A DNA stretch of 54,166 nucleotides. It comes from Clostridia bacterium (GTDB lineage Bacteria; Bacillota; Clostridia; Christensenellales; Aristaeellaceae). The notes beneath the pieces were generated by a model. The model saw only the letters and a list, made by a program, of their open reading frames with translations, did no database searches and was not told where the DNA came from. This document shows, piece after piece, positions 28,262 to 35,455 of the stretch (positions are counted from its first letter, which is position 1; every line of letters begins with the position of its first letter). The position numbers were made by a program, and so were the translations under genes. The stretch spans positions 1-54,166 of the forward strand of contig JAFVVG010000042.1 of the NCBI GenBank assembly GCA_017502305.1. The letters run 5' to 3'.

Positions 28262-31200
28262 ATGAAACGATGGTTGTGTTGTATCCTGATAATCTCGGTG
28301 TTGCTGACACAGTTCCCATTGTCTGCTTTCGCTTGGGATTCGACGTTATATCTGCCCGGCGATTTGACTGAGGTTGAAGAACAGGCGTTTGAGGGAAACA
28401 AGGCGATTACATCCATAGTCATTCCAAAGTCTGTGCAGAGTATCGGATCAAGAGCATTCGCAGATTGCACGGGTTTGACGGATGTATATGTGGGCAATAA
28501 TCCGACTATGCAGATTGCAACGGATGCTTTTGCAGGGTGTACGGGAATATTATTCCACGTATATCCGGACTCCAATGGTGAGCTGTTTGCATTGTCTCAT
28601 GGCTTCCGCCGGGAACTTCTTGAGCCCGGTAGCCCTGCGTGGGAACGGACAATGGCTATGATTGGCGAAGCAGGCTTTTCAATCAGCCATTTCAACAGCC
28701 CACAGTGGTCAAGTAAGCGGTTGATTGTTCGGCGCAGCGTTGATTATCTGCCTGATATCTCCGCATATAATCCAAAGAGCATTATCGAAAAGAGCTATAA
28801 TCACATCTTTGTCGTTCAATTTGATACGGCACAAGATACAGAGGCTTGTCATTCCCTTCTTCTTTCAGACAGTAATACGGTTTACGCCGAGGAAGATTTG
28901 TGGCATGAGACGGATATTGTGACCAGTGCCGGAATTGTGGACAGCGGTGTATGGGGTACGGATGATCCTATGGGATTTGAATTGTATTCGTCGTTTGTTA
29001 AACAGAATAGTTCCGGTAGTGTTAAGATTGCTATCATAGACTCTGGTGTGAAGCAGCTCTCGCATTACAGTTCCATGCTGGTAGATGGGAAGAACATGCT
29101 GGAGGATATTGATGGACAAAGCTGGAGCAACGATTCTGTGAACCATGGCAGTGTTATTGCTTCTATCATCAGGGATTGCGTTGGGTCGAACAACGTCCGT
29201 ATCATTCCGATTCGTGTATTGGGTTCGGTGGGTCAGCTTGATGATGAACTGATGGCTGCGGGCATTGACTATGCTGTTGCGAAAGGAGCAAGCATCATCA
29301 ATCTGAGCATGAGCTTTCCGCAGAGTTCTGTTGTTCGAGATGCAATCAATCATGCTGTAAATAATGGAGTTACTGTCGTTGTTGCTGCTGGCAATGATGC
29401 TCGAAATGTATCGGGCGTGTTTCCTGCCAATATGAGCAATGTGGTTACCGTTTCCGGTATCAGTCCGGGTTACAAACTCTCAACATGGTCTAACTTCGGA
29501 GCCATAGATTATTGTGCACCGGATAATTACATTAACACAACGGCATATTCCAATAGCATGCGCTATACTTCGTTTGCGGCACCAATGATTGCGTCTGCAT
29601 ATGCATTGGTGAAACTTGATGCGCATCATTCGCTTTCCGATATGAATGCTTCGTGCATTCTGACGGATGATCCCAGTAGCTTCGGTAAAGGTTTGCCGCA
29701 ACTTCATTTGTTGGCAAGTGTTAATGCCACAAATATTACACTGACAACCAAGCTTCCCGACAAGATGAAAGTTGGAGATGCCATTGATCTTTCTTGGACC
29801 ATTATTCCTGCAAACGCCACAAACCAGACGGTGACTGCTGTTTCTTCGAACCCTGAGGTTCTTGAATGTTCCGGTAACAGCAATGGAGGACTGACACTGC
29901 AAGCAAAAGGACAAGGAACAGCGCACGTTACTTTGACTGTTAATGGCTCTACGGCGAGTGTAACAACAAAGGATATTGTTGTTGAACAACCGGTGACAGG
30001 AATTACCATCAGCGGAGCACCTTCGAAACTCATCGTTGGGAAGACCACATCCTTAAGTGCCATGGTCACACCGAGCAATGCTACAACAAAGACTTACACA
30101 TGGCATAGTGCGAATAATTGTGCAAGTGTTGATCAGAACGGTATTGTTACTGGTTTGGCTGCAGGTACTGCTACCGTTTTCGTAACAGCAGATGATGGGT
30201 ATGGAACTGAATCGAACAGGTTGTCTTTCCCTGTTGTTGTACAACCGGATGCAACTTCTGTTGATATTTTCATCGATGGTATTTCGGTAAAAGGATCAAC
30301 TGTAACAATGGAACCGGGAGCAACAAAGACCCTGACATTCTCTGTGCTGCCCTCCGATGCAGAACAAGCCGTGATATTTGAATCATTGAACACGAGTGTG
30401 GCGACGATAGATGATAAGGGTTTGATTACTGCTAAGGGTGTAGGCACGGCGAGTATTCTTGCTATTGCTTCGACGGGCAGCAATATCAAAGCAACCGTGA
30501 CAATTAATGTAGAGAATCCAATTGTTGAACCTACAAGCGTATCGCTGACAACATCGAAAAATACCATAGATATCGGCGAGACAACGACAATTGTTGCAAC
30601 AGTGAGTCCTGATGACGCAACAGATAAAACGGTGACCTGGACTACAAGCAACGCAAGTGTTGCAACGGTGAGTAATGGGATTGTAACCGGCAAAACGGCA
30701 GGTACAGTAAATATTACTGCAACGACACACAACAACAAGACTGGGTCAATAACCATTACGGTTCGTCAACCCGTACCGGAAGCGCCCACGTTAAGCAGTG
30801 TGACGCTCAATTCGTCCAACACCTATGTTACGGTAAAATGGACGACGGTATCAAATGCGACTGGCTATAAAGTGCTATATGGTACCAGTACGAATATTTC
30901 CAATGCGGATACAAAGCAGGTAACCGGTCAGAGCAGTTCAAGTACGTCTATCAGTGTAGATGAAGGTGAAACTTACTATTTCTGGGTGAAGGCATATAAC
31001 AGCTCAGGTGATAGTTTGGCTTCGAGCAGAAAAACTGTTAGTGTTCCGGAACCGTGTACTTTGGAGGTTGACGAAACGAGCTGGACTCCGGGTTACGAAG
31101 AAGATGTCAAATACTTCATTGTCACGTGCGAAAGTTCATTCAGCGTTGATTGCTCTAAATCCTGGATTGATTACAGTATAAGTGGAGACGAAATAGAGGT

Positions 31201-31585
31201 TTGGGTGGACGAGAACACCGGCAGTTCAAAAAGAACAGGTTATCTATATGTTGTGTGTGATGAACACGAAGAAAAAGTAAGCATTAAGATAACCCAGGAT
31301 TATAATGATGAAGAGCCGGTTGCTGATCCGCCATCTATCAGCCATTATATCCAAGATAATTGGCTTGTTGTCGAATGGGATTCGGTACCGGGTGCAAGTA
31401 AATATACCTATCAGTGGGCATATAACAGCACGAGTAATATCACTTCGGAGTACACTGTCAGATACACTGATGTCGAGCATCAGCTTACTGACATGAATTC
31501 CGGCACTTGGTATATTCGTGTAAAGGCAATCACGGATAGTGGCGAAACCTCTTGGAGCAGTTGGCACAGCATTCGGATAAACTAA
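28262..31585 (+). CDS. Secreted S8 subtilisin-like protease B with LRR_5, Big_2, FN3 and BACON domains
   Basis: A 1107-residue protein; ATG with GAGGAG upstream. A signal peptide (1-24, ...LSAFA) is followed at once by an LRR_5 module (~28-115). A pro-region (~140-235) precedes the S8 domain (~250-490): Asp260 in AIIDSGV, His295 in VNHGSVIAS, Ser437 in RYTSFAAPM. The usual GTSMAAP is changed to YTSFAAP, but all three catalytic residues remain, as does the oxyanion Asn in VAAGND. Then come four Big_2-type domains (~495-840), FN3 (~840-935), a BACON-like domain (~937-1020, with SWIDYSI and VDENTGSSKRTGYLYV), and a last FN3 (~1025-1107). Last gene of the operon. BACON and FN3 suggest carbohydrate or mucin binding (family knowledge; not shown here). 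Confidence 0.93.
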   Translation: MKRWLCCILIISVLLTQFPLSAFAWDSTLYLPGDLTEVEEQAFEGNKAITSIVIPKSVQSIGSRAFADCTGLTDVYVGNNPTMQIATDAFAGCTGILFHVYPDSNGELFALSHGFRRELLEPGSPAWERTMAMIGEAGFSISHFNSPQWSSKRLIVRRSVDYLPDISAYNPKSIIEKSYNHIFVVQFDTAQDTEACHSLLLSDSNTVYAEEDLWHETDIVTSAGIVDSGVWGTDDPMGFELYSSFVKQNSSGSVKIAIIDSGVKQLSHYSSMLVDGKNMLEDIDGQSWSNDSVNHGSVIASIIRDCVGSNNVRIIPIRVLGSVGQLDDELMAAGIDYAVAKGASIINLSMSFPQSSVVRDAINHAVNNGVTVVVAAGNDARNVSGVFPANMSNVVTVSGISPGYKLSTWSNFGAIDYCAPDNYINTTAYSNSMRYTSFAAPMIASAYALVKLDAHHSLSDMNASCILTDDPSSFGKGLPQLHLLASVNATNITLTTKLPDKMKVGDAIDLSWTIIPANATNQTVTAVSSNPEVLECSGNSNGGLTLQAKGQGTAHVTLTVNGSTASVTTKDIVVEQPVTGITISGAPSKLIVGKTTSLSAMVTPSNATTKTYTWHSANNCASVDQNGIVTGLAAGTATVFVTADDGYGTESNRLSFPVVVQPDATSVDIFIDGISVKGSTVTMEPGATKTLTFSVLPSDAEQAVIFESLNTSVATIDDKGLITAKGVGTASILAIASTGSNIKATVTINVENPIVEPTSVSLTTSKNTIDIGETTTIVATVSPDDATDKTVTWTTSNASVATVSNGIVTGKTAGTVNITATTHNNKTGSITITVRQPVPEAPTLSSVTLNSSNTYVTVKWTTVSNATGYKVLYGTSTNISNADTKQVTGQSSSSTSISVDEGETYYFWVKAYNSSGDSLASSRKTVSVPEPCTLEVDETSWTPGYEEDVKYFIVTCESSFSVDCSKSWIDYSISGDEIEVWVDENTGSSKRTGYLYVVCDEHEEKVSIKITQDYNDEEPVADPPSISHYIQDNWLVVEWDSVPGASKYTYQWAYNSTSNITSEYTVRYTDVEHQLTDMNSGTWYIRVKAITDSGETSWSSWHSIRIN

Positions 31586-32167
31586 TTCCAATTCATAAAA
31601 AGCGATTGAGTGTTATCGGATAAAAATGAAATCATGTTTTCAAAGGGAATGCATGGTAACCTTGTATCAAGGTGCCGTGGTCACAGCGACTATCACGCGC
31701 GTGCTGCATGACGACGTGATCGGCCGCATTGTGACGCGCTGATTGCTTATCAGGACAAGGAAAGCACCCTGCTTCCCTCGCTGAAGCAGCAGCTGAGAGA
31801 ATGTGAGAAATCCATCCAGAACATACTCAACGCCATCGAGGCTGGCATTATCACGCCCTCAGCAAAGCAGCGTCTGCAGGATTTGGAGACCCGCCGCGAG
31901 GTACTGAATGTCAGCATCCTGCAGGAGCAGTTGCAGAAGCCCAGGTTCACCAAGGAGCAGATCGTGGCGTGGATCAGCCGCTTCAAGTACGGCGATCCCA
32001 ACGATCTGGAATATCAGAAACAAATCATTGACACCTTCGTGAATAGCGTGTATGTTTATGATGACCGGTTGGTGATGGCTTACAACTACAAGGACGGCAC
32101 CGAGACGATTTCGCTCGATGCCGTCCATCAGGCCTTCGGTTCGGATTTGTCAAGTGATGCTCCACGG

Positions 32168-32195
32168 AACCGAGTTCATTCGAACTCGGTTTTTT
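32168..32195 (+). terminator. Hairpin terminator at the right island border
   Basis: A perfect 10-bp stem AACCGAGTTC/GAACTCGGTT around ATTC, with a T-run to 32195. Its form resembles the tRNA-operon terminator at 17808-17835, so it may be the original downstream neighbour of a tRNA gene. Confidence 0.85.
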
Positions 32196-32196
32196 C

Positions 32197-32226
32197 TTGT
32201 CTCTTTTGGCCCCCGCATGCTATAAT
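32197..32226 (+). promoter_or_regulatory. Predicted promoter of the SH3b gene
   Basis: TTGTCT (32197-32202), an 18-bp spacer and perfect TATAAT (32221-32226) with TGC before it. Confidence 0.65.
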
Positions 32227-32253
32227 AAACCATCATCCAAAGGAGGGCTCATC

Positions 32254-33237
32254 ATGAAGAAGCTGGCTTTTTTTCTGTTTCTCTTCTTGTTCATCGCTCT
32301 GGCATCATCCTCCTTTGCGGAACATTATGGCTATGCGGTGATTGATGCGCAGACATCCGACCGGGTGCACCTGCGCGCCCATCCTTCCACCGCGGCCGCC
32401 TCCATGGGCCTTTATTTCACCGGCACCTGGGCTTCATGCTTCGCTCCCCCCCAGGAGGAGTGGGTGCCTGTGCAGATCGGCCAGATGACCGGCTATATCA
32501 TGTCCCGCTACCTGAAGCACGAGAGCGCCTCCCCTTCGGTCGTCTCCAGGCAGCCCGCCGCCGTGGTGGACTGCACCAGTTGGATCAACCTGCGCAGCAT
32601 GCCCTCTATGCAAAGCGACGTGCTCCGCCGCCTGCCGGATGCTACCCCCGTAACGCTGCTGGGTGAAACCGCCGACGGCTGGTATTATGTCCGCACGGAA
32701 GATTGCCTGCACGGCTATGTGAAAACTGATTTCATCTCCTTGCTGCCGGCTTCCGTCACCCAGGAAAAACTGCTCTTCTCCATGCTTCCTTCACAATGGA
32801 TGCTTTCCAGCGGCGCAGGGGCCTGGTGTACAGAGCTGACCCTCTTCCCCGACGGCCACTTCGAGGGCGCTTACCATGATTCCGACATGGGCGATGACGG
32901 CCCCGGATACCCCAACGGGACCGTCTACACGGCTACCTTCTATGGCTTGCTCTCCCAGCCCGTTCGCATCTCTGATACCGTATGGCAGGCAACGGTAACC
33001 GAATACGAGTTCGATGGCGTAGCCGGCCAGGAACGCATTGAAGACGGCGTTCTGTATGTGACCACGCCCGGCCTTGGCCTGGCGCAAAACGATACCATAA
33101 CCATCTACCTGCCCGGAACCGAAGAAACGCTGCTTCCGGAAGATTTCTCCCTTTGGGTTCACACCCATGAGGGCGGGCGGCTCGAAACCTATGCGTTGTA
33201 TAACAACCAAAGCGATCTCGCCTTTGAATCTCAATAA
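32254..33237 (+). CDS. Secreted tandem SH3b-domain protein
   Basis: A 327-residue protein with an N-terminal signal peptide (MKKLAFFLFLFLFIALASSS then FAEH). Two bacterial SH3 domains follow: residues ~22-90 (RVHLRAHPSTAAASMG, then VPVQIGQMTGYIMSRYL) and ~100-165 (WINLRSMPSMQSDVL, then GWYYVRTEDCLHGYVKTDFI). The remaining ~160 residues are a beta-rich domain with GHFEGAYHDSDMGDDGPGYP that I do not recognise. SH3b domains usually bind peptidoglycan peptides, so a cell-wall location is likely. The ATG at 32254 has AAAGGAGG upstream; the longer reading from 32197 would include the promoter. Stands alone between terminators. Confidence 0.88.
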   Translation: MKKLAFFLFLFLFIALASSSFAEHYGYAVIDAQTSDRVHLRAHPSTAAASMGLYFTGTWASCFAPPQEEWVPVQIGQMTGYIMSRYLKHESASPSVVSRQPAAVVDCTSWINLRSMPSMQSDVLRRLPDATPVTLLGETADGWYYVRTEDCLHGYVKTDFISLLPASVTQEKLLFSMLPSQWMLSSGAGAWCTELTLFPDGHFEGAYHDSDMGDDGPGYPNGTVYTATFYGLLSQPVRISDTVWQATVTEYEFDGVAGQERIEDGVLYVTTPGLGLAQNDTITIYLPGTEETLLPEDFSLWVHTHEGGRLETYALYNNQSDLAFESQ

Positions 33238-33242
33238 TTTTG

Positions 33243-33266
33243 CCGGGCGCATAGCCCGGTTTTTTT
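33243..33266 (+). terminator. Hairpin terminator of the SH3b gene
   Basis: CCGGGC pairs with GCCCGG and is followed by seven T. Confidence 0.85.
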
Positions 33267-33279
33267 CTTGCTCCGCCCC

Positions 33280-33308
33280 TTGACCGTCTCCACCTGCGGT
33301 GCTACACT
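33280..33308 (+). promoter_or_regulatory. Predicted promoter of the ClC gene
   Basis: TTGACC (33280-33285), a 17-bp spacer and TACACT (33303-33308) with TGC before it. Confidence 0.7.
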
Positions 33309-33345
33309 ATTCCCGAAAATTCACCAAAGAACGAGGTCTTTTTCC

Positions 33346-34581
33346 ATGATCCGCAAGCAGTTCCATGCTTCCCTGCAATATGTGATCGCCTTCCTTCGCT
33401 GGACAGTCACCGGTATGCTCATCGGCGGGCTGTGCGGCGTGGTGGGCGGTTTGTTCGCCATGGCGGTGGAAGGCGCCACCCACCTGCGGCAGCACCACGA
33501 GTTTCTCCTGTATCTGCTGCCCCTGGGCGGCCTTGCCATCGCCGGGCTGTACCGGTTACTGCGGCTTCCCCTCTCCCTGGGCACGGATGAGATCATCACC
33601 ACCGTGCGCACCCAGGGCCGTGTGCCGGTGCAGATGGCCCCCGCCATTTTCCTTTCCACCACGCTGACTCACCTGCTGGGCGGCTCCGCCGGCCGCGAAG
33701 GCGCGGCGCTGCAGCTGGGCGGCAGCCTGGGCGCCGCCGTGGGCGACCTGACCCACCCCAAAGCCGATTCCCGCCGCATTTTTGAATTGTGCGGCATGGC
33801 GGCGCTGTTTGCCGCCCTGTTCGGCACGCCGCTGACCGCCGCGGTGTTTGTGCTGGAGATCATCGAGGTGGGCAAGTTCAACCACCGTGCCCTTTTGCCC
33901 TGCGTGGTTTCCGCCGTGACCGCCGCCCTGGTGACACGCTTTATAGGCGCGCCGGAGGAGCCCTGGCACCTGGCCTCCGGGCTGCAGGCGGTGAGCGCTG
34001 TTTCCGCCCTGCAGGCGCTGGGCGTGGGTGTTGCCTGTGCGCTGGTGGCCATCCTGTTCTGCACGGTGATGCACTTTTCCATCAAGCATTTCCGTAAGCT
34101 GGTCAAGAATGATTTCCTGCGCATCCTGATCGGCGGCGTGGCGGTGGTGGCGCTGACGCTGCTGGTCCGCACCCGGGATTACAACGGTGGCGGCATGCAC
34201 GTGATTTTTGCCGCCCTGGAGGGCAACGCGAAGCCCTGGGCCTTCCTGGTGAAGCTGCTCTTCACCGCCGTGACCCTCTCCGCCGGCTTCAAGGGCGGCG
34301 AAATTGTGCCCAGCTTTTTCATCGGCGCCACCCTGGGCTGCACGGCAGCGGGGCTCCTGGGCATGTCCCCGGCGCTGGGTGCGGCCCTGGGCCTGGTGGG
34401 CGTCTTCTGCGGCGTGACCAACGCGCCCCTGGCGGCCATCCTGCTCTCCATTGAGCTTTTCGGCGCGGAGTATCTGCCGCTGTTTGGCGTTGTGGCGGCG
34501 GTGAGCTTCATGCTTTCGGGCCACTTCAGCCTGTATCACGCCCAGATCTTCGCCGAGCCCAAGCTGGGACACGAGGAATAA
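33346..34581 (+). CDS. ClC-family chloride channel / antiporter
   Basis: A 411-residue integral membrane protein with about ten hydrophobic segments. ClC signatures: GGSAGREGAALQLGG (the GREG filter segment with the gating Glu), GTPLTAAVFVLEI, and GFKGGEIVPSFFIGATLG, matching the GGxxxPSxxxGAxxG helix N. No C-terminal CBS pair is present, so it is the short bacterial form. It would move Cl- with or without H+ for acid or osmotic control. The ATG at 33346 is preceded by an ACGAGG-like weak ribosome site and a good promoter. Monocistronic, ended by a bidirectional hairpin. Confidence 0.92.
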   Translation: MIRKQFHASLQYVIAFLRWTVTGMLIGGLCGVVGGLFAMAVEGATHLRQHHEFLLYLLPLGGLAIAGLYRLLRLPLSLGTDEIITTVRTQGRVPVQMAPAIFLSTTLTHLLGGSAGREGAALQLGGSLGAAVGDLTHPKADSRRIFELCGMAALFAALFGTPLTAAVFVLEIIEVGKFNHRALLPCVVSAVTAALVTRFIGAPEEPWHLASGLQAVSAVSALQALGVGVACALVAILFCTVMHFSIKHFRKLVKNDFLRILIGGVAVVALTLLVRTRDYNGGGMHVIFAALEGNAKPWAFLVKLLFTAVTLSAGFKGGEIVPSFFIGATLGCTAAGLLGMSPALGAALGLVGVFCGVTNAPLAAILLSIELFGAEYLPLFGVVAAVSFMLSGHFSLYHAQIFAEPKLGHEE

Positions 34582-34583
34582 TC

Positions 34584-34616
34584 AAAAAAGCAGAGCTTGA
34601 ACAGCTCTGCTTTTTC
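34584..34616 (+). terminator. Bidirectional terminator between ClC and ABC permease genes
   Basis: An A-rich stem with GCAGAGC/GCTCTGC around TTGAACA, flanked by A-run and T-run, serves both convergent units. Confidence 0.9.
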
Positions 34617-34618
34617 TT

Positions 34619-35455
34619 TTACCCCTTCACCGCGCCTCCGGTGACGCCCTCTACATAGTACCTTTGCAGCGCCATGAACAGCGCCGTTACCGGCAGGGCC
34701 ACCAGCACGCCGCCGGCGCAGAAGCGGGTGAAATATCCCTGATAATCCGTGGTGTTCACCCAGCGGTACAATCCCACCGCCACATTGTAGCCCCGGGGGT
34801 CGCCAAAGGCCACGTAGGAGGCAAACAGGTAATCACCCCAGGGCGCCATGAAGGCCATGAGCACGGTATAGATCACAATGGGCTTCGAGAGGGGCAGCAT
34901 GATCCGCCGGAACACCTGGAAGCGGTTGGCACCGTCGATGCGGGCGGCCTCGTCCAGGGTGCGGGGGATGGTGTCGAAGAAGCCCTTGGCGATATAATAC
35001 CCCAGGGGCGAGGAGGCGGTGTAGATCAATATCAGCCCCGGCACCGCGCCGCTTTGCGTCAGGCCCAGGAGCTTCAGCAGGTAGTAAAGCACAATCAGGG
35101 TGAGGAACCCGGGGAACATGCCCAGCACCAGGGCGATGTTCATCAGCAGCCGCCGGCCCCGGAAGCGCAGCCGGCTGAGGGCATAGGCCACAGAAAGCAC
35201 CAGCACCGTCTGGGTCAGGGCGCACACCAGGGCGATAATCAGCGTATTGCCATACCAGCGCAGGAAGCCGCTATCCTCCGTGAGCAGGAAACGGTAGTTC
35301 TCCAGCGTCCACATTTTCGGGATGGCATAGGCCACCTGGCCGCCGCTCTCTCCCCGGAAGGATTGGAGCACCAGCAGCGCGAAGGGCGCCAGCCACAAAA
35401 GGCACAAAAGCCCCAGCAGCACATGAATGAGCACATTGAGCAGCCTTTTCCTCAC
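34619..35455 (-). CDS. Carbohydrate ABC transporter permease, MalG-like
   Basis: A 278-residue protein with six hydrophobic segments and the EAA loop (DEAARIDGANRFQVF, then IMLPLSKP) that contacts the ATPase. It matches the MalG/COG0395 subfamily of CUT1 importers for oligosaccharides. The start overlaps the TGA of the upstream permease by 4 bp (ATGA), so translation is coupled. Third gene of an SBP - permease - permease operon. No ATP-binding subunit is present in the window; a shared MsmX-type ATPase encoded elsewhere is the usual solution in Bacillota. Confidence 0.93.
   Translation of the reverse strand: MRKRLLNVLIHVLLGLLCLLWLAPFALLVLQSFRGESGGQVAYAIPKMWTLENYRFLLTEDSGFLRWYGNTLIIALVCALTQTVLVLSVAYALSRLRFRGRRLLMNIALVLGMFPGFLTLIVLYYLLKLLGLTQSGAVPGLILIYTASSPLGYYIAKGFFDTIPRTLDEAARIDGANRFQVFRRIMLPLSKPIVIYTVLMAFMAPWGDYLFASYVAFGDPRGYNVAVGLYRWVNTTDYQGYFTRFCAGGVLVALPVTALFMALQRYYVEGVTGGAVKG

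Larger units (their letters stand above)
17795..32165. mobile_element. Probable decayed integrative element / genomic island
   Basis: The segment begins at the 3' end of tRNA-Ala. It holds an N-terminally truncated tyrosine integrase, then an abruptly AT-rich operon of three secreted proteins (18690-31600), then the C-terminal part of a large serine recombinase. A 9-bp identical word ATGCTCCAC occurs at 17795-17803 and 32157-32165 in the same orientation and could be the remnant of an att core, but it is short. Composition and the two recombinase fragments support foreign origin. Exact borders are uncertain. Confidence 0.45.
31742..32257 (+). pseudogene. C-terminal remnant of a large serine recombinase
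   Basis: About 150 residues match the C-terminal coiled-coil and end of Tn4451/TnpX-type large resolvases: a heptad-like helix (KQQLRECEKSIQNILNAIE), then KPRFTKEQIVAWISRF, FVNSVYVYDDRLVMAYNYKDG and a final SDLSSDAP. The catalytic N-terminal domain and zinc ribbon are absent; upstream in this frame there is a TGA at 31709-31711. The natural stop also seems lost, because the frame runs through the hairpin at 32168-32195 to a TAA at 32255-32257, inside the next gene's start region. The 31586-31741 gap shows no gene. Non-functional relic. Confidence 0.8.

Noticed and set aside
18921..31585. LPXTG or SLH anchor in the island proteins
   Set aside because: None was seen at any C-terminus; the proteins end in LRR_5 or FN3 sequence.
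31586..31741. Small gene between protease B and the recombinase remnant
   Set aside because: Frames are short and stop-rich, with no ribosome site. A GC-rich stretch from ~31669 probably belongs to element debris.
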